The notes below the pieces were generated by a model, which saw nothing but the letters and a program-made list of their open reading frames with translations, was not told where the DNA came from and ran no database searches. The position numbers and the translations under genes were made by a program. From positions 124,001-188,000 of the forward strand of contig CM055831.1 of the NCBI GenBank assembly GCA_029582265.1: a stretch of 64,000 nucleotides of DNA. Reading direction: 5' to 3'. The stretch is from Zoroaster sp. YZ-2022. Taxonomy: Eukaryota; Echinodermata; Asteroidea; Forcipulatida; Zoroasteridae. This document shows positions 33,086 through 44,009 of this stretch, piece after piece (the first letter of the stretch is position 1; each line of letters begins with the position of its first letter).

Positions 33086-33730
33086 ATCCATTAACCTCTT
33101 TGGTAGAAGGTCAAAAAAGTGTAATTCAATTCAATTCAATTCACATTTATTTCCAACTCTATATGTATAAACAAAATTGAATAAGACAACACATACAAAA
33201 TAATGCTTTCACCTAGAGTTCTGTTTTTTCTTTGGGAGTAACAGGAAGTGGACTGTCATTGTTGTCTGCCAATGCTCCTTCAAAGACTCAAGTGATTATA
33301 AACTTAGTGCACTGTGTTGTGTTTAAAATAACTTCTTGTCACGGTCACAGGGACATGAACAAATTTTCATCTCTGATGCGCCACAATATCAAGTTGTTTA
33401 ATGGTCAAACTTAGCTGCCAGAGTATTTAGTTTAAAGAAATATCCAATACATACATGTATACATTTTTAAAAGCATCAACACACCATTTTTAAAGCTTAC
33501 TTTTGGCCTCAAGAAAGATTGACTAAAGGCAATTGTTGCAGCTTTGTGTATCAACATGTAAAAGTCCCAACCCCCAATAGACCCCTGTTTTGATGATGTC
33601 ATGGTTTGTTAATGCATTTCCGACCGTTGTGCAGAGACACAATGGTTCACCATTCTTTTTTCAACGAGGTAAACAAACTGTGACGTCATCAGTACAGAGA
33701 TCTATTGAATCCATTAAAATTATTCAACTT
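33086..33730. other. 3' flank of the HECT exons
   Basis: An (AATTC)n microsatellite lies at about 33124-33143. The rest shows no coding exon. Confidence 0.4.
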
Positions 33731-34570
33731 GAGATAGAAATGTTATTTGGGTTTGTAACTTCAGTTGGGGGCTGCTCTAAGGAACCGGCAAGTTGGGATT
33801 GACTTCGGGTCAAAAGGTCCAAGTTGCAGTGGTCAGTTAAAGGTAAATGGTTTCTGGATGATAACTTGTGATAGAACTGTTATTTGGGTTTGTAACTTCA
33901 GTTGGGGGCTGCTCTAAGGAACCGGCAAGTTGCGATTGACTTCGGGGTCAAAAGGTCAAAGTTACAGTGGTCAGTTAAAGGTAAATGGTTTCTGGATGAT
34001 AACTTGAGATAGAAATGTTATTTGGGTTTGTAACTTCACGTGGGGGTTGCCCTTAGGAACAGGCAAGTTGGGATTGGTTTCGAGGTCAAAGTTACAGTGG
34101 TCAGTTAAAGGTAAATGGTTTCTGGATGATAACTTGAGATAGAAATGTTATTTGGGTTTGTAACTTCACGTGGGGCGGTTGCCCTTAGGAACAGGCAAGT
34201 TGGGATTGGTTTCGGGGTCAAAAGGTCAAAGTTACAGTGGTCAGTTAAAGGTAAATGGTTTCTGGATGATAACTTGAGATAGAACTGTTATTTGGGTTTG
34301 TAACTTCAGTTGGGGGCTGCTCTAAGGAACCGGCAAGTTGGGATTGACTTCGGGGTCAAAAGGTCAAAGTTACAGTGGTCAGTTAAAGGTAAATGGTTTC
34401 TGGATGATAACTTGAGATAGAAATGTTATTTGGGTTTGTAACTTCACGTGGGGGTTGCCCTTAGGAACAGGCAAGTTGGGATTGGTTTCGGGGTCAAAAG
34501 GTCAAGGTCACAGTGAGCAGTTAAATGTAAATGTTTCAAGATGATAACTTGAGTTACAAGTATTATTTGG
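33731..34570. repeat. Six-copy ~137-bp tandem array
   Basis: Units start GATAGAAATGTTATTTGGGT at about 33731, 33868, 34004, 34133, 34272 and 34409, with periods of 129-139 bases. Each contains TTGGGGGCTGCTCTAAGGAAC or its variant, GGCAAGTTGGGATTG, GGTCAAAAGGTCAAAG and TTTCTGGATGATAACTTG. The variants CAGTTGGGGGC and CACGTGGGGGTTGC fall into two subtypes. The array ends at a diverged unit. Confidence 0.92.
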
Positions 34571-36305
34571 TTTATATAAACCGTCACATACTCGGGCTGA
34601 GGGATTTCAACAGCGCCGCTGTTATTTGTTAAGTATTATATGGTGTAGTCTCACTGATATTTACTTCTAGGAAAAAGTTCTTTACCTGGTTTCTGAGATA
34701 AAAGTAGGCCTATAATTTTGGCCATTTCATATGACCTTGCAAAGCCCAATAGTTCCCATTGAGAGATGAAGTGTTTATTATAAATTCTCGACAAAATGCT
34801 TGCAAGAGAGGAGGTGGGTCATGTCACATGCTTGTATTGATTTTAATGGATAGATCAACTTGGTAGCTTACAAATTCCTTTTCTGAGATTTCATGTTATC
34901 AAACCTTTGTGACAGTTACTTTGCCGGGGCTACTCCAATTTTTGAGAAATAAATGAAAAATATTAATTTGGAGTTTCTGAAATGTCAACATAAATTGAAA
35001 CAGTAATGTTTCTGCCTGGCGGTATGCCCGCACATCCTCTCTGTCCACCATTTCGGTTTAGGATTGATATCGCTGGTCACATTGGCTTTGTACGATGTGA
35101 CCTGTAACATCACTCCCTAAGCAGATTTATGTAAAATAAGAAGCGTGCGCATACCGCCGAGCACAATTTTGTAAACAAGGGTCACATTGTCTAAACCATT
35201 TTGATAGTTAAACCAGGGTTTTGACTTGTGAAAAAAGAACAGTAGACAACTTTAGTACAGCTCCCAGAAAAATCCATGGATGTTATCAGTTGTTTTGTAG
35301 ATAAATACACTGAACAATAAAGGAAGTGTTTATGAAACAAATTATACAAATGTGTGCATATTGCCATAGAGAAAGGAACGGAAGGAGTTTGAACTTCCCG
35401 CCCAGGCGATTTAAATTTCATCATACATTCCAACTACATAGGCTGGAATGTCAAAAGCTAAAGCAATGTGACCGCAAGCCATACAACATAAATTCAGGCT
35501 TGGAAACGAACTTTGAATTACATGTTCGTCGCCGCCTTTTAGTTGGTAATCAATAAATTGATGGTAACCATCAACCTTTATAAACAAAATTATCATAGGA
35601 ATACACACTACCTCATTTAAAAAAGGTATTTTGGAAGATTTCATTTGTTTTCTCACTCAAGTTGAAGTGTATTTTGTTCCATGTTGTTATTTTTTGTTAT
35701 TGGGTGCATGTGAATGCTCATGTGACATAATAAGTTGGCAAAATATACACAGCATTTCAGACACAAATGGAACTGGAGGCACTTATGGGAGTGCCAACTT
35801 AGGCCAAATAAACCAAAATTGATCGTCCTCAATTGCATCCATTTTGAAGCTTTCTTTTTATTTTTTTGCTTTCCTGACCAAAAAGTCACCATTTAGATTC
35901 AAATCTTGGCATCTTTTATTTCATTTTACTAAAACTGACTAAATAACTAATGAAAAGCTGAAACACAAAACAAAACTAAAGGGCCATAAAAACAGGACTT
36001 GTATTTCTCTTATTTAGGTCTTATACAAATAATTGTTTTTACAACCTAATATAACCAACATCAAACGAGCAATGAAAACTAGCCTGGTACAGTGTAGTTA
36101 TTTGCAGCCTCGAAATCAACATTGGCTAATTTCAAACACTCTACACAGTAAACACATTCAAACTAGTATTTGTGCTCTCTTTTGCCAGTTTTTATGACAC
36201 TGTGCTTTATACATTAATTTTCCCATCAGACAAAGGTTTTTTAAAGAGTTATTTGTCTGAATATCTGGAACAAAAATATTGCCTGCCCACCACCTGGGAG
36301 CCTAA
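34571..36305. other. Non-coding region with a short MITE
   Basis: Apart from the inverted-repeat element at 35013-35164, this stretch has no recognisable exons. Open frames on both strands near 35191-35892 overlap and lack motifs. Near 35299 the phrase ATACACTGAACAATAAAGGAAG resembles the end of the 36641 element. Confidence 0.35.
35013..35164. mobile_element. Small MITE-like inverted-repeat element
   Basis: TGCCTGGCGGTATGCCCGC at the left pairs with GCGTGCGCATACCGCCGAGC at the right (about 16 of 19 match in inverse orientation). The 150-bp length and lack of coding capacity fit a MITE. No target duplication is clear. Confidence 0.55.
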
Positions 36306-36475
36306 AGCCCGGTTCATACTTCACGCGAATGCGAAGCGAATTTATGAAGTCAATGCCAAATGTTCACGCTGCGAATTCGCAAAAGTTGAACACATTTCAA
36401 CTTTTGCGAATCTTCGGTGCGAATGTTTCATGACGTCAAATTCGCTTCGCATTCGCACGAACTATGAACCGGGCT
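36306..36475. mobile_element. 170-bp hairpin MITE
   Basis: AGCCCGGTTCATACTTC at the left is mirrored by GAACTATGAACCGGGCT at the right, and the arms stay complementary inward (GCGAATGCGAAGCGAATTT with AAATTCGCTTCGCATTCGC). An open frame across it is a by-product. Confidence 0.85.
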
Positions 36476-36640
36476 AGACGATTCCTTTATTGTACATAAA
36501 TGTGTGTTAAATGTATGTGTTTTTATGATGAAATTCCACTGTATCCTGTTGATAAACAGCATTATGGTTCAATCTACTAATCTTCATTGATAGATCTAGT
36601 ACAATAAAGGAAAGTGAAGTTAGGCATGTCTCCGACTGAT

Positions 36641-37058
36641 ATATACTGAACAGCAAAAGAAACGCAAGTCCGAGGACAGCAAAATAAACGCAAGTCCGAG
36701 GACAGCAAAATAAACGCAAGTCCAAGGACAGCAAAAGAAACGCAAGTCCGAGGACAGCAAAATAAACGCAAGTCCGAGGACAGCAAAAGAAACGCAAGTC
36801 CGAGGTCTTGTCAAGTTTTCAAACAGAAGACAAACCATTTTGAGTCTAATCACTCATTTAATGAAAAATGCTTTCAATTTGTGAGCTGAAAGTGACTGTT
36901 GAAATTGCATTGCAAGATTTTCACATTCAACAGTCACTTTCAGCTCACAAATTGAAAGCATTTTTCATTAAATGAGTGATTAGAATCAAAATGGTTTGTC
37001 TTCTGTTTGAAAACTTGACAAGACCTCGGACTTGCGTTTCTTTTGCTGTTCAGTATAT
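36641..37058. mobile_element. Tc1/mariner-type MITE with an expanded 26-bp repeat in one arm
   Basis: The ends ATATACTGAACAGCAAAAG and the inverse CTTTTGCTGTTCAGTATAT lie at 36641 and 37058, within a TA-rich context suited to a TA target. The inner arms (GTCTTGTCAAGTTTTCAAAC and the GTGAGCTGAAAGTGACTGTT segment) are inverted copies around a loop near 36905-36920. The left arm carries six tandem copies of a 26-base unit ending AACGCAAGTCCGAGG (36650-36805), the right arm only one. Frames across it read as repetitive peptides and are not genes. Confidence 0.85.
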
Positions 37059-38511
37059 TTATCAAATTTAACACGGAGAGCCTGGTTAATGTAGGAGTGG
37101 GAACACATGTGGGTCAACTCAAATGGTACTTCCAATTTTTGACTAAATTGTAGGAGAGTGGCTACCATTCAACCGGGCTATTATTTACACAATAACGCTG
37201 AAAATGCTTTAAACTCACCAACTAACATTAGTGAAGTTGCAACGACTTGCAGTTAGGAAAAAAACATTCTTGGTTCTAATTCATTGTAAAATATTTCAGC
37301 AAAATCTCAGGTGGTCACTGTGAAGTAAGCAAAATTTTAGGTGTGAGTCATACAACAAGGTATAGTTGGAGTGTGAACTCGCCACCACTAACTTCTATTG
37401 CATTTTGATGAGGAAAATACTAACTCAAGGTGTGATCATAGAATGCAATATTTAACAGCAGCGTGAGTATGACTGATATTCCCACAGATCCTCAATAATC
37501 AAAGGAAACTCTGCATTCATGGTTGCCGCCAGGCCAGACATCATTTTCTTCTGCAGACAAAAACCCTAGAATAGGAGGGACACTGACATCACCGTCTTCC
37601 TCAGCAGGTAGTGGGGCTTCATCATCAATACCATAATGGTCGATCTGCAAACACAAGATTGTGCAGATGGATTTAGTACATCATATGATATAGATGATGC
37701 GACTGTTTACAAAAAACAGTGACCTTTTACATGTACATACCAGAGCTTTCCTGCCAGGCAAAACGCTATGCAACACCTATGGGATTTCTTACATTCTGTA
37801 CTGTAATATCAAAATAACTTCAAGTATTGTAACAAATAACAGCTGAATAAGATTTGAGTTGTGTACCCTTGGTTCAAATCAAAATTTGATCAAAATTGTA
37901 CACTGGCATCTGTACAAAATGTAAGATTTCATCTTTTATTCTATAGACCTGATGTGCACACTTACAGCCTTGCTAAAATTTCGACCTTGAGGCTCTTTGT
38001 AAACATATGATGTCATGAGGCACATCATCTATACCGTAACGCAAAACCATGAGTCATTTCATCATAACAGCTGCAACTCACACATCTTCTTAATGGTTCA
38101 TATTTATTTCACTCTGCTACTTGCCATCAATTATTATTAGGGATTATAAAGAAATTGTTGAAACCAATTGTGCCAACCCTTGTCAATTGCTTATCGTGAT
38201 TCTTGAATTACAAAAACAAAAACTTTGCACTTTGAGTTTTTAAAATATGATTTATAATGATGACCTAGCATTTCTTTGGTTTTGTACTTAATAACACACT
38301 GAAGTCTTGAACAAGTGCTACTGACATTTAAGAAAAAAATTACAGAGGGCAACCCAAATCGTTAAAACTAATATAAAATTCATTAGATCTAGACCTCTTT
38401 CATTCAACATTACGACAAACAGTGCCCTCGCTGTTGTAAAAGAAGGCAAGTCATTGGCTGACGGCTGACCTTGGTGCGTAAAACGGCTATGTGAATCGAA
38501 ACATTTGAATT
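37059..38511. other. Region downstream of the integrase gene
   Basis: Contains one candidate integrase exon (37492-37644, minus). Otherwise AT-rich with no recognisable coding sequence. Confidence 0.4.
37492..37644 (-). CDS. Candidate last exon of the integrase gene
   Basis: On the minus strand GTTTGCAG at 37645 precedes an open 51-codon segment ending TGA (37492-37494). It reads IDHYGIDDEAPLPAEEDGD and then a hydrophobic-acidic tail. Animal integrase-core proteins of this family usually end with a YGIDWDGP-like acidic tail, which this resembles. The exon upstream (38512) ends in its own stop and shows no good donor in phase, so the link is uncertain; it could be an alternative or ancestral end. 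Confidence 0.4.
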   Translation of the reverse strand: MDHYGIDDEAPLPAEEDGDVSVPPILGFLSAEENDVWPGGNHECRVSFDY

Positions 38512-40813
38512 TTATTTTATTTCCTCATCAATGTCATCTGTGAAGTACTCTATCGGAATAGCTGATGAGTGATTTGCCACTGCATGCATGCCCGAAATGA
38601 ACAGCTGCAATGGGGTATGGTTATGTTCGGTTCGGATAGAGTGATTATTCCACATTGAGATGAATTCCTGCAAGAGTCGATTCAATCGAGAGATAAAGAC
38701 ATAATGTAGTGAGAACAGATGAACTTCATTATAGACTTCAAGGATCCCCAAGTCTTCCATATGACAGAAAAGTGCATAAAACGACGACAAAACTGCCTCA
38801 TATACATCTCTCCATAGCCTCTCTATCCGTATGTTGTGGACACTCCTTCCACCAATGAAACTACCTCTACCGTGGCCTCGAAGCGGATGGTCAATCATGT
38901 ATTGCCTGACCAATACATTTTCACCCCCCATATCCGCTCCAACCCTGGATGGCAGGCCACATTTACTGACAGCCCCTTTGAAGGATTCCAGAACAGTGTC
39001 TGCCCAGTTGTTGCTGCTGGCATGCAAAAAAACTATTGCTCTGCTGAATCCATCAATCCCACCATGGATTACAAATCGCCATCTAAATCAGGAGAAATAA
39101 AGATAGTTTGGATACTATGAACTCTACCTCCAATGGCCCTGTTAAATTTTTGGGTTGTATACAGACCTCACTATTACTGAATAAAGAGCCCACAGCTACA
39201 CTTTCATGCATGCTCGCACTATAACCACTTTAATGATAGCTGTTAATAGTCAGTCTTTAAAACTTACGCTCGTGCACATGCTCCGTGCAATGTTTGTATT
39301 GCCATACGTATACCTGCACAATATCCACTAAAAATCGAAATGACCCCTTATCTAAAATCATACTATTTTGTGTGTTTTCTTTCAATTTTGAAGCACTTAC
39401 AACCTATTAATAACTTTAATACTAATAATATCATTATTACCTGATTAATTTGTGATTACCGTCAATGTGCCACAAGGCCAGGGGAGATGAAACACTATAG
39501 TGCCTTCGCCTTATGACACACACCTGCCTCAGTTCCTGTCTTGATGGGTCACACCTATACAGACTTTCACGTAGCCTTCGTCGTTGGACCCTTATACCTC
39601 TTGAGCACAAGTAACCATGGACTGTCTTCACTCCTGAAAATAAAGGAATACGGTTAATAAATGAAATAAAAAAGAGATGGCTGCAGGCCTGACAGTTCAC
39701 AGAAGCAATGGAGGCAATTGCCTCGATGCACCTGGTCATTGCCTTGGTGCCCCTTGAAATGTTCCAGTACTAAAAGGCAGTAGAGATTCACATTATCCAA
39801 CAGAGATGTTCTTTATAAAGGTAAAACTGTCTTGCACGTATAGCAACAAAGTCTCGGGCCTGTGACCGTAACAGATTTGATTTTAATTTAAAATCATTTA
39901 GACAGGTTTTTGACATACCAACACCTCATCTTCATTGTTTGAATTGTTCACATAATATCAAAATAATAAGAGCAGAGGTACATACCTGAATTAGGAAGGT
40001 TACTTATGACTGAACCAACTTGTGCATCAAGTTCATCATCAGGAATTATACTGTATGAAGCCTGAAGGGAAATGCCAAATCTCTGAAGGCGGTATTTGAT
40101 GGTTCGCTTGCTAACACCTAAAAGCCGACTCATTTGCCTGGTTGAGAACCTGCATAACATATCATGCCAAGCCAAAGTTTGTTTATGTTATAAATTAGAT
40201 TTTTTTTTCAAAGGACAAGTACATGGACATGTTGTACATGAAGTGCCTCATCCTACATGGAACAATTTTCATCATGAAGTGCTTCATCCTACATGGAACA
40301 ATTTTCATCCATAAATTAGTGAAAGACACAAAGGGACATGGACACCCCTCACATACATAATGGTTCCCCTTTCATTCAATGAATTCTGAATCAGCAAATA
40401 CAGTAACACAATTCCAGTCACAGGAAAGAAACACAAGGCTTTGTAAACGCACCGGCTAGCAACTCCAACTGATTTTGGTGAATGATAAATGACGGACGTC
40501 CCATCAAACCAGTCCGAAACACTTCTGGCCTGTAACTGCTTGTAGCTTCTCCTTCTTCTTGAACAGACCCTTGCACCATGGACTCTTCTCTTATTGAGTG
40601 GACGACACGAAAAGCCTGGAGCAACAGATCTATCAAACCATCTGGTAAAACCGCTTGATATCGCCTTGCATCTCTGCAGACACTGTCAATGCGATATTCT
40701 GCAATAAATAAATCTGCTTCAGTATCCAACAATGACATTGTCTCCGTAATCCGATGTCTCAAATTAATGTGAATTTGATGTTGAGAGTATTGCCCAAGAA
40801 GTCCCTCCGCCAT
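38512..40813 (-). CDS. DDE integrase-core (retroviral-integrase-like) protein
   Basis: Four exons join in phase: 40813-40449, 40149-39986, 39633-39441 and 39082-38512, giving about 430 residues without internal stops. The N-terminal part is helical. It is followed by an HTH (QMSRLLGVSKRTIKYRL), then GVKTVHGYLCSRGIRVQRRR, then the catalytic core: LWHIDGNHKL (D), SRVGADMGGENV (D) and RIERLWRDV (E). A C-terminal helix with WNNHSIRTEHNHTP completes the family pattern. Proteins of this type are abundant in fish and invertebrates and derive from mobile elements; they would catalyse strand transfer into DNA. ATG at 40811-40813 is the first methionine after the upstream intergenic sequence. I see no flanking terminal repeats, so it may be a domesticated or isolated copy. 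Confidence 0.8.
40231..40310. repeat. Two direct 36-bp repeats
   Basis: CATGAAGTGCCTCATCCTAC and the following AATTTTCAT are repeated once immediately downstream with one substitution. Confidence 0.8.
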
Positions 40814-41970
40814 GCCTGAAGAAAAACAAATGCGATGAATAAATTATCATAAATGAGATGATAATGCCAAACGAAGTATGTGATGAAATCATATAAATCA
40901 TTACCTACTCCACTTTTAGACATCACATAAGCCGACTCAAAATGATGCCCCCAAATTAACATGAAAAGGTTTATAAAACTTTAAAAAATTTAAATGTACC
41001 AAATTGCACAGTCGTTAATATTACAATTGGTGTCTTTCATCTTTCAATTTCAATTCACACCGAATCTAATGCACGGGCGTAAATCCCGGGGGGATGGGGG
41101 TATATATCCCCCCACCCCACTTTTTGGCCCGGGGGGATGGTCCATATTATCACCCCCCCCCCCCCCAGAATTTTCCATGATTTAAAAAAAAAATAGAAGC
41201 AACACAATTTGCAAATTAATTGTCCTAACTTTAAACAATAATAATACAACCAATATTAAAACTCGAATCATTTTAATACACCTTCTGCATTAAGGGCCGA
41301 CAGCGATAAACGATAACGATACAAAACACTCTCTAGTATTGGTGGAATTCTCGCGCGCGTAATACGTGCACCAATGGTCACGTGAAAATGTCTGCATCAT
41401 CCCCAGTTTTCGATGTGGTTTTACGCCACTGATCTAATGTAGGCCTAAATATACACATTTTAATTAGTTGAAAACATGTTGACAATTTTTTCGTCGTAGA
41501 TCAGGATGGTCTATGGGACAGGACCAAGAGCTACGATTATCGCAGCTACAATCTTCTTGCAAGCAAGGACCCTTAATTGCTCTATTTTTATGTCTCTGTT
41601 TTTTGACACTATTTAAGGGGCTAGGCTACTTGCCTACTTGTAGTAGTAGTACTAGGCCTACATGTACTCCACGTAATACAAACTTACAAAGCCCATTAAT
41701 CCTGAGAATGAGCATGACGAGGCCTACCGAAATCAAAGAATAATGGTTATTATGAGGATGACTAATAATTGCATCGGGAAAAAACCATAATATTATTAAG
41801 AATAATGGTCTTACCGTGCTGAACTGGAAAATATGATCAACACTGGATGCGGGGAGCAAGAGCGCCGGTAACCGGTTGCGAAACACTGATCTGATATCCA
41901 CAGTGCAGCTGCGAAGCGAAATCTAGAGTATACAGTAGAAATCGACTACACAGCGCCATCTACTGGCGCT
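40814..41970. other. Upstream region of the integrase gene with a C/G-rich repeat
   Basis: At 41085-41165 is a CCCGGGGGGATGGGGG..CCCCCC inverted G/C-run motif, a common dispersed-repeat end. Upstream of 40813 no clear promoter motif was found. Short frames near 41513-41901 overlap on both strands and lack motifs. Confidence 0.35.
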
Positions 41971-41972
41971 TG

Positions 41973-42290
41973 CGCTTGATATATTTCTGGGATTCTGGCG
42001 CTTGATATATTTCTGGGGATTGATATATTTCTGGCGCTTGATATATTTCTGGGGATTGATATATTTCTGGCGTTTGATATATTTCTGGGATTGATATATT
42101 TCTGGGATTGATATATTTCTGGGATTGATATATTTCTGGGATTTGATATATTTCTGGGGATTGATATATTTCTGGGGATTGATATATTTCTGGCATTTGA
42201 TATATTTCTGGCATTTGATATATTTCTGCCATTGGATATATTTCTGCTATTTTATATGTTTCTGGCGTTTGATATATTTCTGTAGTTGTC
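41973..42290. repeat. GATATATTTCTGG minisatellite
   Basis: About 19 copies of a 13-18 base unit (TTGATATATTTCTGG followed by C, G or GCGC). Both strands are open across it, giving repetitive PEIYQ and YFWGLI peptides. These are repeat translations and not called as genes. Confidence 0.92.
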
Positions 42291-42612
42291 TTTTTTGCCC
42301 CAATGGCCGCCCATAGATAGGAAGACTACGGAGCAGAAATCTTCCTATTCAGTTTTGGTCGACAGAGGGTGTATTACAGTTTGCAGCAGACATACAGTAC
42401 ATGACGTGCAGGGTACATAGTACGTGCCAACGACAGTAGAGCGCCGTAGGCGGGAAAAATGGAGAACTCGACCGATCCATGGAAATTCGGATGGATGCAC
42501 ACGGCCGCCATTTCAGCAAGCTGACTGTAGCTACATGTAGCTCATAGCTGTGTTGTCATTGGTCGCAAGTTTTCGCACTGTGAAACATACGTGATATAAT
42601 GGTAAGGAAATT
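42291..42612. other. Short non-coding segment before the THAP exon
   Basis: Moderately GC-rich (GAGCGCCGTAGGCGGG near 42440; GGCCGCCATTTC near 42503). It could hold a promoter for the THAP exon. A 21-codon open frame starting at 42461 is unremarkable. Confidence 0.35.
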
Positions 42613-42704
42613 ATGTCTTCATTTTGCTCGGCCATTTGTTGCAAGAACAAGAAAAAATGCCCAGAATTATCCTTTTTTTTTTTTAGATTTCCAAAGACAG
42701 AAAG
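42613..42704 (+). CDS. THAP zinc-finger first exon
   Basis: From ATG the exon encodes SSFCSAICCKNK, then FFFFRFPKTER, and ends at a GTAGGC donor. A C-x4-C pair near the N terminus followed by an (F)RFPK motif marks the start of THAP domains, DNA-binding zinc fingers shared by P-element transposases and host regulators. The second half (the C-x2-H pair with AVPTIF box) should lie in a next exon. I could not find it in the following 1.3 kb on the plus strand. A T12 tract lies within the coding sequence. It may be an exon relic. Confidence 0.55.
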
Positions 42705-44009
42705 GTAGGCGCTAAATATAATTATATTTTTCGACAGTAATATCATCGCATTTGCAGAGAAAACGTTGCCTTTTCCGAGGTCACAAAGTCGGTGCTGCTG
42801 TTCAAACCCAGTATCACTAACGTTTATCCTGATCTGAAATTATTTGAAGTGACTAACGTTGACGTTGTGGTGTAGGCCCGTTTTAAAACTTTTAGTTACT
42901 ACTAAAACAAGGGCTAACTTATTAACTTAGTTTTAGGGTAACTCACCGTTAGTTAGTTTAATAGTTGGGCCTATTTTTAGGGTGAGCAATGAATTTTTAG
43001 AACATGCACTGAGCTTATCACAAATAACATGGTTGAAGGGGTGTACAAAACAATTATGTTTCCAACAAAAATCATCAAAATCGGCCGGACTGTTCTCAAG
43101 TTATGACTTTTTAAAACTTGGAAATATATATGGCGCACCTGCCAAAATGCCAGTTTTTAAGCTAATTTGTAAAAATTGTGTTTTTCAGTGGATTTTATCA
43201 GAAATTGAAAATCTTGAAAAGCTCTGTATTTATGGGATCCTGTAGTAGTCCAAGAGTTTTAAACACAAAAAAAGGAAAATTTAAAAAACAAATTTTCATT
43301 GCGAGTTACGGAATCCTTGAAAATGGCCGAAAAGTCTGTTTTAGGGTTTGTCCACAGGGCCTTGACCTCAAATTTTGGCTAAGTCCACCTAATTAATATG
43401 CGTAATTGACATAACTTCAGTTTGGGGTACCGTAGCCCAGTCAAATTTGGTATGTGTGGGTACTTTACCTAGAAGGCAATTTTGAAAATTAAAATATGCA
43501 AATAAATTAATTATTTATGCAAATTACCTAATTATATATGCAAATTACAATTATAATGACTAATATGCAAATTTTAACTGCTATGTTGCGACGAAAAATG
43601 CGGATTATAGTTTGAGGACCAAAGTATAGTTCTCCTGTAACCCTAACATTCTAAATCAAATAATATAAAAATTAGGGAATGTGTAAGTGTCACTATATAA
43701 AGAGCATTATGCAAATACGCTCATTAATATGTGAAAAAGTGTAACTTGACAATTAAACAGAATTGCGCGCTAAAATTTTTTAATAAAACATGCTTTGGAG
43801 GTGTATAAATAGGATGTCAAACAAAGTGTGCATACTTAAGGAGTTAAAGATGACAATCATAAGTGATTGTGTAATATTTGTGACCTTATAATAGTACATG
43901 TAAATTGGACATCTCTCAGATAACGCATTGAGTATGTAAATTTAAAAAATAAAAATTGTAAAAATTATCACAAAATTGTTTCACAAATATTTCCTGATTT
44001 ATCGACTTA
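42705..44009. other. Non-coding gap, old repeat text
   Basis: From 43380 the sequence has phrases such as CATAACTTCAGTTTGGGGTAC and repeated ATATGCAAATTA words, typical of an old, degenerate dispersed repeat. The open frames at 42982-43396 show no family motifs. Confidence 0.35.

Noticed and set aside
33731..34570. A CRISPR array
   Set aside because: The units are contiguous 137-bp tandem repeats without unique spacers, in an animal genome.
36507..36853. Three overlapping frames with CPRTCV/LAFLLL repeats
   Set aside because: They are translations of the 26-bp repeat in the MITE arm; all three frames are open because the unit is repeated and lacks stops.
41960..42316. Open frames on both strands reading PEIYQ or YFWGLI repeats
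   Set aside because: They are translations of the GATATATTTCTGG minisatellite.
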